Assembly: GCA_020081605.1 (NCBI GenBank)
Contig: JAHREC010000062.1
Coordinates: 3,963,758-4,027,757 of the forward strand
Reading direction: 5' to 3'
DNA: 64,000 bases
Source: Albifimbria verrucaria
Taxonomy: Eukaryota > Ascomycota > Sordariomycetes > Hypocreales > Stachybotryaceae
The position numbers and the translations under genes are program-made. Below are positions 1 through 11,683 of the stretch, piece after piece (position 1 is the stretch's first letter; each line of letters begins with the position of its first letter). The notes under the pieces were generated by a model that saw nothing but the letters and a program-made list of their open reading frames with translations, ran no database searches and was not told the origin of the DNA.

Positions 1-831
1 CGCAGCATACTCGCAGAAGCTTGATTCCGAAGCGGAGGACAGAGTTAGATTGACGTTCGAATTGAAGACGAACCAATCTGCACTTTTCGTATTATCAGCG
101 TCGAACAAACTCGAAGGGGTGACCGCTTTACCTGTCACAATTGCCTCTACATCACCCGGTATTGCAGTGGTTGGAGAAGCAGCAGAATCCAACTCAATCA
201 CTCTCAAGTCAGCTGCTTCTGCGTCTGTCCCCTACACTCTTTCCAACGGAACCAGCGGGACAGCTACACTTGATTTGTGCGGACAGGAGTCACTTAATTT
301 GACAAAATGGGATCTCATTCTGCAGAGCTGGACACCAACGTCGAATATGTCCTCTGTGTCTACCAAAATCACAAATTCCACTCTACGACTAGAAAATGGT
401 CTTGTGGCGTGGGATGAAATACCAGGTCACTACAATACATCTGGAATTGGTCTCTACACAACCAATTTCACCTGGTCACCTTCTTGCAATGGTAAAACAT
501 CTCTTCGTGCAGAGCTAAGACAGCCTTCAATTCAACATACACAGAGAGCATGGCTGAATGGACAACTCTTGCCTATGATTGACCCAGTGGATCCCCGCCT
601 TGATATTACGTCTTTCTTAAGCCGTAACAGCACAAACAAACTGATCATTGAAGTCGCATCGCCTCTGTTGAATGCTTTGAACGGCCTGAATGATAATGAC
701 GTCAAAAGTGTGGGCTATTCGAGAGGACAAAGGATTAAGGAACTAGGAGGGAAAATTAAGAGGGTCATGGAAAATATGGCTTGTTTGGAGTCGAGATTGT
801 GCCAATCGGAGCATACACACTTTCTCTTTAG
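1..831 (+). CDS. 3' end of a secreted GH106-like (alpha-L-rhamnosidase-type) glycoside hydrolase, truncated by the window edge
   Basis: The frame is open to base 2, so the gene begins outside the window and only about the last 275 residues are seen. They look like the beta-rich tail of fungal secreted GH106-like proteins: a WDLILQSWTP segment, then SGIGLYTTNFTW, a sugar-binding jelly-roll-like stretch with LNGQLLPMIDPVDPRLDI, and many N-x-S/T sites, as expected for a secreted glycoprotein. The raw frame runs on to 871, but its last 30 residues are atypical. From about 775 the +1 frame gives a natural family-like ending (YGLFGVEIVPIGAYTLSL, stop at 829-831), so one base seems to be missing near 770-777. 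Enzymes of this type remove rhamnose from pectin or glycosides; that role is inferred from fold resemblance only, and another hydrolase with a GH2-like sugar-binding domain is possible. Confidence 0.5.
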
Positions 832-871
832 TTCTACCATGACTGCTTATGCACACATTAGAAGTACTTGA

Positions 872-1797
872 ATGCGAGCTTCAAGAACCTAATTTCCTCG
901 AACGCAGTTGCATGGATCATCTGAGCAGTATTCAAGCTGTTCAGTTTATAAGCCTCTCGTGTTCTTAGGAGGATTTATAATATCAAGAGAGACTAAATGG
1001 TCAATTGTGGTGTACGACTGTGTGAATACTCTCTAATCCCCTATTGCATAAACCACCCCATGGAATAACCTGCGGGACTTCGTATTAAGAAGAAAAACCC
1101 AAAGCTATATTTATGCTGAAGACTTAGCAGAAATAAGCAACAGATCTACTAACCATCTGAAGTGTTTATACACGATAACTGTGGGGATCTCAATGCTTAC
1201 AGGTGGACCTTTCTGTCAGCATCGTTGTTAACAGAGCCAGTTTATTCAACCAGGCAGTCGATGGGGAAAGCCTCACCGCTCTATGGTCAATCATTGCCTT
1301 TATCTGAAATAATAGGACTCCATCTTATTCTTATTTCTCCGTCATGTGAACGAACATGCTCATCTTTCGGCTATTTACGCATAGTACACGCTTCACTTCC
1401 TATCATCCATCTTGCAGACTGTTATTTGGATCTAACCAATCTTAGCATAATACACGATGCGGTGCAACATGACATCAAGTAGGTAGGTGTCGGTAAGTGC
1501 CATGAAAATAAAATAGAGTCCCACAAATGGACCACTTCGTCTTTATTTCTTGCAGAATGTTCGGCAAATTACAAATGCGGTTGTCATCAATGCACATAAC
1601 ACGCAAATTTGGTTAGTACATCAAGATTAGCAGACGGGAGAAGTATCCTCGGCGACAAACAACTCTCGATTCTTCAGATTTAGACGAAGTACTGATCATC
1701 CCATCGCTGTTATGTGGAGTGGATACTCATGGCAAACCCATGTTTCTGGACTTCTTGTGGTAAGGAACTGTAAGATGGATACATGAACAAATTGAGG
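872..1797. other. Intergenic, no gene recognised
   Basis: Between the hydrolase stop and the next TATA box no reading frame has recognisable family features. The longest one (1162-1482, +) has no motif, no signal peptide and no codon pattern that I trust. Confidence 0.5.
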
Positions 1798-1805
1798 TAT
1801 AAAAG
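1798..1805 (+). promoter_or_regulatory. TATA box of the small secreted protein gene
   Basis: TATAAAAG lies about 115 bp upstream of the ATG at 1920, leaving a leader of roughly 85 nt if transcription starts about 30 bp downstream. It is a consensus TATA box in the right place for the gene that follows. Confidence 0.5.
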
Positions 1806-1919
1806 ATGCGCCTGCCCCATATTGTCTACTCTCTTCTGTTACTTCTCTGTGGGCTGCTGGTTTCTAACTCACTAGCTTGAGAATATAATCCCTTCAGAGT
1901 TAAAGTCAGAGCTAACATC

Positions 1920-2509
1920 ATGGTAACCGTCAAGTCTGTTTCTCTTCTTGTAGGCCTCGTCGCCTCGGGTCTCGCAGCCCCTGTTGCCGAAGGAGAAGCC
2001 GCGGCTCCTAGTGCTACAGGAGTACACGACACTTCCTTTTGAAAGATGATGTCCAGGCCTCTATCCTAACGGAGCGGGATAATACCTGCATGGATTACCT
2101 AGGACCGGACTCTTTCGCAGATGTACGTCTTAACCTCTTACCGATTGATTCTTACAAACTCACACTGAAGTCAGGTCAATGATGCAGTTGCTTGTATCAA
2201 CTACTTGGCCAGTCTTGGAGACACGCCTTGCACTGCCAGCGTCTCAGGCACTCTTATGTGTAACATTGAGGGCACTCAAATTACAGGACTAGCTGTTGGG
2301 GGCCAACTTTTGCTACATCCTCATGGTTAGTTCAATTAATTCTACAGAGCTTCTCAAAATCTGTGACTGACAAGTTCTCAAGTAATGACGTGGCTCGCGG
2401 TGCCGGCCGCATCATGGATTTGTGCGCCCGAGGTGATGGCACGGTCAGGGGTCAGTGGGATGCTTGGGGTAATGGGAACCTAAGGGTTGATATTCGCAGA
2501 GTCCATTGA
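1920..2509 (+). pseudogene. Small secreted cysteine-rich protein (effector-like), frame-broken
   Basis: The ATG at 1920 opens a hydrophobic signal peptide (SVSLLVGLVASGLAAPVAEG) of fungal type. The mature part carries about six cysteines spread over three exons, in patterns such as ACINYLASLG and DVARGAGRIMDLC, and ends in a WGNGNL stretch. Two introns fit well: 2123-2174 (GTACGT..CAG) and 2326-2382 (GTTAGT..AAG); the second splits a Cys codon. The signal-peptide frame stops at 2040-2042, and the mature protein continues in another frame, so one base appears to be missing near 2015-2035. A second shift falls near the G run at 2297-2305. I know this type as small secreted proteins of plant-associated fungi but cannot name the family. 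It is either an expressed effector candidate with assembly errors or a real pseudogene. Confidence 0.5.
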
Positions 2510-3839
2510 TTAGAACGTTGTTGAGAGTCCTTGAGGGATATGTATAGGCGCAAGACTTTGGCGAATATGTGTTCAAAACTTGAGGTTTCGAACAATCGTT
2601 CCAGACCTAACATATTCTTCTAGGGAAGCCAAACATAAACTCTGTTCGATAAAGAGACGCTTGCTGGTGAGATTGGAGAGGCGCAAGATCATTTCTCTGA
2701 CCACATCTTTGGAATCGTTAAGTTATCACATGGATTTTGCAAAGGCACGGTTGTCTTCGGAAAAGGCCATTGCTAGCTTTCCTTGACTACCAATCTCTTC
2801 CCAGACTCGACAACATACCCAAATCTAGCAATACACACCTTCTGTGAGACTTTTAGTAGACTTTCTTTGCCGACTAAAATACAAGGAGTCTTACTGAGAC
2901 CTATAAAACGTCTTCAGATGAGTCGAATATGCGATTTTCCCGGCGGCCAGAGATCACTTAGTGTAGGCTTAGCTAGGCTGAGCTAATGGGAGCTTTGCAG
3001 TGAGCTATGACTTGGTTAGCTCAAGCAAGGTTGGGCCCCAATTTAGCCAACCAGAATCCGTTAACCAAATCAGGTTGCTTGGGCCGACGTAGATATTGCC
3101 TTCAACATGAGCCACAACGGCACACAGGTTCAGGGCTACAGCTGCATAATCAAAAGGTCACACTACTTGGCAGGCAGGGCGACGAATGCGACTAAATATT
3201 TGAGAAACAGATCTGCCCAAGTCAGAACAAATGTAATTATCTGGAAGCAGCTGTTGCTAACTACTCTCCTTAGATAGTCTTCTTGGACAAGGCCCCATTT
3301 CAACTTCTCTACTAATTCAGACCAAGGGCATTTTGGATTCTCAGGTCCCCAAAGCTTTGCTACAAGCATATCAGTAAGAGTCTATGTCGTCACAATAGCT
3401 CAACGAAACATAATGACGAAAGATACGATATGTATCGCCCCATATGGATAGTTATGAAAAATGACTTGATGGTAGTGGTATAATCCATTGCTTCATGAAC
3501 AATAAGTTGATACTTGCCTCATACCTTTACATGGCCTAATTAGCGTAAAACATATTCTACATGAACGTGACGTTTCGGATGTTGCAAAAGCGGTCTGTTT
3601 TAATCAATGAAACTCGGTGTGCATTTTTCTGTTGTTTTAACAATACTATCCAGTTTATTACTATCCCTACAACCTCACTCGCGGCACGCCTGGCGTGCGA
3701 CTGTTTCTACACTCAAATAAGGGCGCCCCGGTGGTCCTGCTACTTCCGCATGTGTTATTGTTGGAGGGCATTCGCAAACTTTATAGGCAAGGGCATTTTC
3801 ATCAGACGGCCGGCTACTTACCTCTACATCATCTAATAA
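2510..3839. other. Intergenic, no gene recognised
   Basis: Several short open frames lie on both strands without recognisable domains. A stretch near 3085-3160 reads, in one frame, like the Gly/Gln/Asn linker seen ahead of NACHT domains (MSHNGTQVQG), but it is too short to call. Confidence 0.35.
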
Positions 3840-4152
3840 TACAATTAGGTTGTGGGATTCAAAATTAAATACAATACTGCAGGTCCTTTGGCTTCCTGTC
3901 GGTCATCAACCCACATCCTTGTCTATCCTGAACAATGCTGTTGTCATTGGATACATGTCAGGTGGGCTTGTACTCATTGAGTTTGATACAGCTATATTGA
4001 ATGAGACCAGTGTAGACGGCACCCACCTGGATAATCCGTCCTCAAAACAGGCTGTCGTGGCATTGGCAGAATTTCAGTCGGAGAGAGCACAGGCTCGATT
4101 ACTGAAGAGCAAATACAAATCAGACGTAATTGAAGCGCAGCTTCGAAGATGA
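3840..4152 (+). pseudogene. Relic resembling the C-terminal blade of a NACHT/NLR-like WD40 protein
   Basis: The open stretch contains WDSKLNTILQVLWLPVGH, then SLSILNNAVVIGYMSGGLVL. This resembles the last WD-repeat region of fungal NACHT-WD40 (STAND) proteins, where a 'W..W.....LWLPPEYRP' segment is followed by 'VAIG..SGRV'. Only about 100 residues remain, ending in a basic tail (QARLLKSKYK). No NACHT or other repeat blade is visible upstream, so if the match is right this is a remnant of a much larger allorecognition receptor. It could also be a short unrelated gene. The HET genes in the window make an NLR relic plausible here. Confidence 0.35.
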
Positions 4153-4615
4153 CTTTGACTGCACCTTCTTTTGGGGACGTAGTGGCTATACTTAGCAGCG
4201 CAGTTCAGCGAAGGGCCTTTGAGAAATAACTAATTCCTATACCACACCCAACACCACATATTTAGCTACATTATATTACCAATTTCATCATCTATCAGCT
4301 CTAGATGAATGAAGCGACTAACGATGAGGAAGAATAAGCTCCGTTTGCAGTGTGCTTTCCGATGGTCTGGGAGGATACTGTTTCGAAGACGACGAAAATG
4401 AGGGAAAATGCCAGATGAACCAAAATTGGGGCGGGAAGCTTTTTAGATACCCTAAGAAGCTTAATCGTGCATATAAGACGTATTCAATAGTTCAATACCG
4501 TCCAGAAATGCGACATAAAAAGGGTACCTCGGTCTTGGACAAATACGACAATGATATATGATAGGTACCCCGTGATGTGGATTCTTCAAGCCGGTAACTA
4601 GCACCTTCTTTCCCA

Positions 4616-6408
4616 CTAAACTTGGCGTCTTTTGCTGAAACCTATCCTCGCTCCAAAATCAGGATGTACTTCGGTGTCGTATTTTGTGTTTTCTGGTCTA
4701 TTTTTCTGGCCTGGAGGAAACGAAATATCATACTCCAGCAGCAACTTCGCAATAATTAGCTTAATCATTGCGGCAGCATACCATCTCCCGGACAGGTGAA
4801 CCTTCCGTTACCCCATGTAAGATTTCCAGGCTCAATACCTGTGTAATCTTGTGAGATGTTCGCTGCACCAGCATCTTCTGTACCAGGTCGATAAAAACGA
4901 AGCCCATCGAAACGCATGGGGTCATTGTAGAATGTTTCATCCCGTGACATTGGACCTCCAGGTATAGTAATTGTAGCTCCCTGTGGAAGAATGGTTTTGC
5001 CATCTGAAAGCTGAATTGGAGACATTACCTTCCGGTCAAAACCAACTACAACATGTTACTTTGCACTGAAGTAAGACTGAAGCTCATTCTTCACTTACGG
5101 AAGGTGGACTGATTCACGCGCTGAGACTCTTTTAGAAAGCTATCCATCCGTCGAAGCCTCTTTATGGTTGAGAATTGCCAATCACCATTACTCTCTTTGA
5201 GGGCTGCTTCTGCTTCTGAGCGCAGCGGCTCTATATACTCTGGCATTGCACAAAGATCATACAGAGCATGTGTTGCTGCCATGGTCGATGTATGGAGCTG
5301 GCAAAATCGTACAGTCAGCAATATCACTTGGCTGACTTGGTCGACCTCTTGTAACTTACCGCAGCCGCCGTAAGGAGCAGAAGCCGAGCTGTTATACTCT
5401 CTGGATCCGCATCCCGTCCACTCTCGATAAAGAGTTTCATAACGCTAGGCTCTTCTGGGTATTTAGCCTTGTCCAGTGAGGGAAACAAATGATCGCGTAC
5501 TGCTTTGCGCTGCTGGAAGATACGATTGCGTTGAGGTATAAGGGGCGCGATGAGATGTCGAATAAAGGATGGAAATGGCAGTAGAAGAAATTTTGTGATC
5601 TCGACATTGACAGGAAGATCTGTTACAGCCGATATCCAGATCTTATCATAACAGTATTCTTTTCCAACAAACACCAAAGAGGATACGCGGTGAGTGAAGC
5701 AATACAAGAGCTCAAAGGCGACGTGGGTCGCCGAATCTATACTCATTCAGTAGGTCAATATGCGAAACCCGAAATACATTTGAAGACAAACAACAAGGTA
5801 TCACGGAACCGACCATGGTCTGGGGTTTGACCAAGCTTCTCCTGCATAACAGCACGAAGCTCCTCGGCCATGCGTGGAAGAAAAGTAGCTGTAAGAGTGA
5901 GCTTGGAGGGCAATATTTACGGGACTAATTAAACTCACGTAGGTTTCGTGTTAGTGACCCTCTACATATATCGGAGGTCAAATGATCTCTTAGAAGGAGA
6001 TCTACGCCACTGTATTTGCCTAGCACACTATCAACCAACGCCGCAGTCGAGCTTAGCTTAGATTCTGGAAGCATGTTTAGCTCCGTAAGAAATTTGGGGG
6101 CAAGGACGAAAGTGTCACCCATGATTGTATGGACGACATATTTCAAGTCTTTGACTCGTTGCTGCTTCTCTTAGAATGGGGATCGATAGCATAAGAATAC
6201 ATGTGCGGCTGACCTGCTCATAAGTTTTGATGACATCGCTGTGCCCGCACTTATACCACTTCCATCTCGCCCACCAAACGCGAAGATTCAAAGGTCCTGG
6301 GTTAGCACCGACCCGAGTTAAGTTGGCTTTTGGTTGCAAAAGGCTCTCTATGATTGCCGAGGCAGCCCAAGTGGCCATGAGAAGAATGACAGCTTGGAGA
6401 AGCATCAT
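4616..6408 (-). CDS. Cytochrome P450 monooxygenase (1), multi-exon, one frame break in the haem loop
   Basis: Read on the minus strand: an N-terminal membrane helix (MMLLQAVILLMATWAASAII), a VGANPGPLNLR proline-rich hinge, then VKDLKYVVHTIMGDTFVLAP. Further on come the ExxR helix (FLKESQRVNQSTF) and the haem-binding loop WGNGRFTCPG. About five short introns fit, for example near 5298-5360 (GTAAGT..) and 5030-5096. Directly after CPG the frame is lost: one base is missing at the G run complementary to 4787-4789, and the next frame continues with RWYAAAMIK and ends at 4616. The style resembles fungal ent-kaurene-oxidase-like P450s of secondary metabolism; the substrate is unknown. The start (6408) is chosen just before the membrane helix; an in-frame Met at 6471 is possible. 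Confidence 0.75.
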
Positions 6409-6424
6409 AAGAGGTGGGAGAAGC

Positions 6425-7020
6425 TCAGAAACGCGTTTCAAGAAAAGGGATCCGCAGACCAGATACTTCATAATAGGTTGATCGCGTAGGAACCTGAACA
6501 GAGTTGCGATGGATGACTTCGCGTGGATGAGCAAGGTAAGCCTGCATATTGTGCTGACGGGCGTTGACTAATCATCCACATACCCCAAGCGACGAAGTAA
6601 GGAGTCAACCAACCGCCCCAACCATACCGCCAACTCTGTTGGCAGAACAATATCCTGCCCAGTAGAACCGGGGTTCGCCATAGACCACAAACAAGAAGAA
6701 GATCCAAAGAATAAACATGTAATTCACATCTCAAGTGCTTGGTGTGGAGAGAAGGATGGAGGAAGTATTGGTGAAAAGCCTCCCCATTGATTCGGAATCG
6801 ACGTCAACCCTGGATCTGATTCAGATAAACCAAAGGTCCTCTTTCGGGGATTGTCTTCAGCTGTGCTTGGGTCGCTTTCTAACTCATCCTGGCCACTTCT
6901 CTCATCTAGGTATCGAACTTGGAGCCCTTCAATTGTCACACGCAATGCTTCGAGGCCTAGCCATTGAATATTCCCTGCAAGATGGCGAGAAAGGTCCTTT
7001 GTCACATTATTTTCAGCCAA
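6425..7020 (-). other. Fragmented coding-like region, putative membrane protein upstream of the P450
   Basis: Three partly overlapping frames look protein-like. One has an acidic loop (LDERSGQDELESDPSTAEDN). One has a hydrophobic span (YMFILWIFFLFVVYGEPRFY). One has WRYGWGGWLTPYFVAWGMWM followed, after a possible intron, by AYLAHPREVIHRNSV and a stop at 6425. They may be pieces of one multi-span membrane protein broken by missing bases. The end would lie within about 20 bp of, or overlap, the P450 start, which is unusually tight. I do not recognise the family. Confidence 0.3.
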
Positions 7021-7541
7021 GGGGTTGCCAGTCGTGACAAGCGGGCAGGGGGTAGTTGATGTTTTCTGATGTTGCTGGAATTATCTTTGCTAAAGTGATC
7101 CTCTAGCGCAGTCACAGTCTGAAAAGGACCTATTTTGTCTCTGCATTAACTGCAAATCCACTGACGGTGATCATGAAATCACTCAGGCCTTGTGGTAAAA
7201 AGCTTGGAGTTTTCGCTGTGCTTGGGCATTTCAGACTTGAATATTCGCCATTCAATGAAGATAGAATGTTATCATCCAGATATCACAGGGACAGCTACGT
7301 GAGCATTACATTGTGTGGCCAACCAAGTCCACTAGCATGACCTTTACGGCCGTGTTTTCCTTAGTGAAATCCAGTCGGATTTGGCGCATGAAAAACAGCC
7401 ATAATTCTTTATACTGCAAATTATCATTACTGCACCTTCTTCCTCTCTTCAAGTACTTTAGGCAGATAACAATGAAAGTACCTCGAAACCCCTGCTCCCA
7501 ACATCATTATGCCCATCTTGCTAAAACCGAGAAAGGTCGCT
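7021..7541. other. Intergenic, no gene recognised
   Basis: AT-rich spacer between the fragmented membrane protein and the stop of the HET gene. No motif seen. Confidence 0.5.
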
Positions 7542-9594
7542 TCATGCCAACGTAATTGTTTGCACTTTTCCCAGATTCCATAGAGATCTCCCATCATCAA
7601 AATTGGCCAATTCGGCCCTGTAAGTTCCCACTCGAGTCCAGATATCGCCATCGGGTCTCTCCTCGCGTCTGACAACAAGCCCTGCTTCTTCCATAGCCCG
7701 ATCATCGGCAACAAAGCGTAAAGCCCAAATCTCCCATTCGCTCTGAGGATGTATATCTGGACTCCAAATGCCATGCCAAGAATGAAGCCCACCGTCAGAT
7801 GAGCCAGAGAATCTAAAGCTGTAGCTACGTGTTCCGTCACCGTGGTAGCGAATGTTCCATGTGAGGCGGACCATGCGCCCTCTCACAAAGATTTTTGAGT
7901 CGTTCTGTGGATATTCCTGCAGGGAGACAGCAGCGTCCATTCGAAAATACTTGCCCATCCCAAACCACATCTTAGATATCGGCTCGTTGACGCTCAGCCA
8001 AGACCATGACGGAATCTCGCCTTCTAGCCGTGTAGTATTATGCGGATCAATGACGCTCCACAGCAGTTCCATTGGTAGGTTGATTTCCCACAAACCGTAG
8101 ACGAGTCTAGAGCTGGATTTCTTTTCGATCATGGTTGCAAAGCCTGAGATAGCAGGCCACCTGTCTGAAGGGAAAGTTAAGCTGCAGGCTGTATAGCCCG
8201 TGATGATGTTCCACCAGCCCTGTGCCCACGCGTTGTAGTCTTTGCTCTTGACCTTGTCTAGTAGATTGTGGAAGCGGCTTTTGATGTTCTCATTCATCGT
8301 CGACGACGAAAGCGTCTGATTCATCTCTGACCCGTCCGCAACCGTGCAGCCCCAATATATCATCTGCGATCCAAAGTATAAGGTACGCGGCGACAATGCG
8401 CTCTCCTGGAGGACCCACCCCTCGTCAGCAATGTCTCCCTATCGCTCTTCTGGTGTGAATTTGGGCTTGGGTCTCGCCAGTTCTCTGCGTAAACGCCTGT
8501 TCGAGTTGCCGAATCTGGAAACAGTTGACAAGGAATGAAAGAGAGTGAATTGCGTGCCACGAAGCAACCGCCGCCGGGATCTTTTGCCCCTAAAGCAGCA
8601 ATTGTGCAGAGAGAATAGCGGTAAACGTTGCCCATGCTCGCAGCCTCGCGCTTCCAATCATCCGTAGAGTCTTGAATGATGCAGAGAGAGTCGATCCATA
8701 TGTATTCATATCCCAGGAACAGCGTGATTGCAGCAGCATCCTTGAAATTCTGCGGGAGGCTCTGAAGGGAATGTCACCTAGAAATGGAAGCAATGTATCC
8801 TGGGTTAGTTTCACAATATCTACTCCGCCCCAACAATGGCTCAATGTTGTATATCTTGTGCCGGCTGGTAAGTCTTTTCCAAGGCACAATTTCGTCGAGA
8901 ACACGTTGGTCCTGAAGCCAGTCACCTTCACCAATCGAGTGGGAAGGGTCCAGTTGGCTGTAGGATGCGACCGTCTATGACAAGCATCGTGGGTATTCAG
9001 ACAGCTGTTAAGCCACTTTTTCGCAAGTTCCAACACATTAAGGTGATCCGTTCGAGTGGAAGTGATCGTCGCGTCGTTCCTAGCATTTGGCTGGCCATCC
9101 ATGAGATAGGTCGCCCCAGAATTTCTCACCCCTCGAATGTCTACTTTAAGAAGGCCGGGTCCTTCGATATGAAGGTCGGCACGGAAAACCTTCATTACGT
9201 ATGTCTTGTCGTCCGATGAAGGGTGTATTAAATCCGGGAAATCAGCATCGTACGCACTCAAAAGAGCACAAAGGTGGCAGCTCTGCGATGATGTCTTGAG
9301 GGCGCCTAGGGTCCGATGATGTTCAAAAATTTCGACCTTGGGAACATCGTCTTGCGATGTAGGGAAATATTCAATAATTTCAACCGCAGGAATATTGACT
9401 CGCGACACAGAGGACTCGGTCGAGCCGCCGTAGCCAGAGCCCCGCCAGTTGATCTTCGGTGTCTGATTGATAATTTTCGAGTTCCTAGCCATTCTGCTAC
9501 AGTGCTGGCAAAGCACATTGTTGCGTACATGATCTCGTACTGCTTTTAACCGAGTGGGTAAATTTACGCTGAATGTAAATTGCGTTGAATTCAT
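7542..9594 (-). CDS. HET-domain protein (1), two frame breaks
   Basis: About 680 codons. The N-terminus carries a CQHCSRMARN cysteine pair and a second CHLCALL pair, as in long fungal HET proteins. The HET core follows in order: YTTLSHCWGG, then YIWIDSLCIIQDS, then GWVLQE, and a C-terminal PSWSWLSV strand typical of the class. HET proteins trigger cell death when incompatible hyphae fuse, or act as immune-like executors; the trigger here is unknown. Two single-base losses break the frame: at the run complementary to 8767-8769 (between the first two HET motifs) and at 8418-8421 (inside GWVLQE). No intron was needed. Apart from the breaks the gene is well preserved, so assembly error is as likely as decay. 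Confidence 0.8.
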
Positions 9595-11061
9595 TGTAGA
9601 TGCAAGTTTCTGGCCACGAGACTCAGCCTCGGCGACAGGCTGGTGGTGGTACGGAGTGTTAAGGACGCTTTTGGGTCTTTCATATATAGCTGTGCTAAGC
9701 GCTGTGGCGTCTGCGTATCAAATTCATCTTCCGTATCTCAGGTGAATGCACTGCATGCCGACGTTTCAGGGCTGGCACAGACGAAGTCATCGCGCCAGGC
9801 CAGGTTGGCCGCGTGAGGGAGCTGAAAACTAACCAACCATTGTCTATGATATTCATTGCTTAGGTATGATACACTATCCACGGAATTACATACGAAAACA
9901 TATGCAGCTATGTACAGCATGGTTAGAAAATCGGTGGATCCTAATTGTAACGACCCGACTCAAAAGCCTTTTCAAGTTCACTGAGTGGTGTTGGTGGCGC
10001 CACTTCTTGGGCGGGTATTGCGGTTTAATAATTGGCTTGACCTCCCGAGGCTGGATTGTCCCTAATGCCAACAGGCTGAAACAAATAACAAATATCATGA
10101 TAGATAGGACCAAACGTCGAAACTAACTTGTCTTCTCGTGGAACAGATGCGCCATGGTGTCGGCCTTGGACGAAACAAGGTGCCTCGCTTTTTTCTTTTC
10201 CACCTCTTAGCCATCATGCTCTATTCCCCTGAACTATTCTTCTGCACGAGTCCGAGCCAGTCGTAGAAATTTCAGTCCTTTCATGAGTCTCAGTGATTAG
10301 AGCCGCAGAACTTGAACGGACGAAGATGTCGAGGTTAGAATGCTCATCTTATAAGAAATGGATCGTGGGTGGGGTTGCATTGGCTATAGAGTAGGTAGTC
10401 TAGTTCTCAACATCATCCACAAAGAAACCAAGGTTTGCGTAGATCAAAACAATAATTATAGGTCCTCATTGACTGGTAACAAATAGGCATTGTCCTGTAT
10501 TCCGCTGACACTTGAGAAAAAATCTCCACGTTTCGCCTGGTTGTCAGTTTCCAGAGTTCTCTCCATGCTCTGCCGCTTGTACATCCCAACAGGGTTGTAG
10601 TTGCCCCATTCCTCTACCCGCATCGCCGCAATGAACAAGGGTGAAGCTAGGCAAGTTTCGCTCTTCTCACTTATGGGATCAATGAATTCAAGAAGATAAT
10701 AACGTGGAGCATTCCATAGGAATCACGGAATACAGTTTACTTAGAAGGTTTGTTGGTTTCACAATGATCAGATATGTATTGGAGAAGACAGCTTGTACAC
10801 TAAGCAGGCGAAGAATGACTGCTATTATGATGAAAATGGGCTGGCGAGTATGTTTGAGACTGGGTTTGTGCACGAGGTAGAGAGCTTGGCTTGTTTATTT
10901 CACTGTTTTGGTCAAAGGACATTCCATAATAGACCATCTATGTCCGTATTGTCAAGAGTCTTGTTAGTCATACCAGAAGAAATCTCTATGTCCGGTCTCT
11001 GATGTATCCAAAATACATAGTTGCTGTTCCCTATAATGTGCTCGAGCTCCTGTATGATATC
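9595..11061. other. Intergenic, no gene recognised
   Basis: Short frames on both strands lack motifs. The first part would hold the promoter of the minus-strand HET gene. Confidence 0.5.
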
Positions 11062-11102
11062 GGGCATGCAGATCCAGCTGAATGAGCTGGATCTGCATGC
11101 CC
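11062..11102. repeat. Perfect 18-bp inverted repeat with a 5-nt loop
   Basis: Left arm 11062-11079 (GGGCATGCAGATCCAGCT), loop GAATG, right arm 11085-11102, the exact reverse complement. It lies about 100 bp downstream of the stop of the small membrane-protein gene (minus strand), so its transcript could form a hairpin in the 3' UTR. No U-tract follows. Function unknown. Confidence 0.85.
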
Positions 11103-11202
11103 AGTGCATCTTTGGCTTTTCCAGACTGCGTGACGACTAGAGTAATGGAATAGCTCCAGCTAAGGTATCGACAGAAACAAAGTTTTAGGTGTGGCTTATT
11201 CA

Positions 11203-11529
11203 CTAGCAGACGTTGACTATTATGTTCAACTCTGGTTGCTTGTACCGATTTGAATCGCTTGGACGATAGACAGGAGGCGCTTGAGGGCATTGGGCTGGGA
11301 ATGAGCTGGGATAATACGGCTCGATTGAGGTCTTCTTCACGTGCTTGTCAGATACATTCGATCGATATTCTGGTTGTTCCCTTACATCATGATGCCCCCA
11401 TTTTGCGAAGTCATTCCTAGAGTTCCGTCTGCATACCGCAAGGAGGACGTGATGCAATGCTAGAATGACAGTGGGAATTGAGATTGCAAGTGCCACGAGA
11501 GCTATAACAGCCTCAGCGGACAAAGTCAT
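11203..11529 (-). CDS. Small single-pass membrane protein, hypothetical
   Basis: 108 residues from the Met at 11529: a short polar start (MTLSAEA), one transmembrane helix (VIALVALAISIPTVILALHHVLLAV), a basic CRRNSRN stop-transfer sequence, then a Pro/Tyr-rich cytosolic tail (PSSFPAQCPQAPPVYRPSD). Fungal genomes hold many such small proteins with an 'AEAVIALVAL' helix; their role is unknown. The frame is open to a Met at 11625, but a TATA box at 11640-11647 puts transcription start inside that extension, so 11529 is preferred. Confidence 0.55.
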   Translation of the reverse strand: MTLSAEAVIALVALAISIPTVILALHHVLLAVCRRNSRNDFAKWGHHDVREQPEYRSNVSDKHVKKTSIEPYYPSSFPAQCPQAPPVYRPSDSNRYKQPELNIIVNVC

Positions 11530-11639
11530 TGTTCGAGGAATCGAGTGATCGGATAGTATAGGAGGGCTGGAGTGAATGAAGGGAATTCTTGCCGTAAGCA
11601 ATTTGAATGGGAAGCTAGCGAGCATAAGGCAGACTTGTG

Positions 11640-11647
11640 CTTTTATA
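11640..11647 (-). promoter_or_regulatory. TATA box for the small membrane-protein gene
   Basis: The minus strand reads TATAAAAG about 110 bp upstream of the Met at 11529. Its position supports the shorter start. Confidence 0.5.
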
Positions 11648-11683
11648 CATCGCCATCTCCTTGAGGCTGGTAAGCCCCAGACG

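Noticed and set aside
1162..1482. 106-codon frame as a gene
   Set aside because: No recognisable motif or signal peptide, and AT-rich surroundings.
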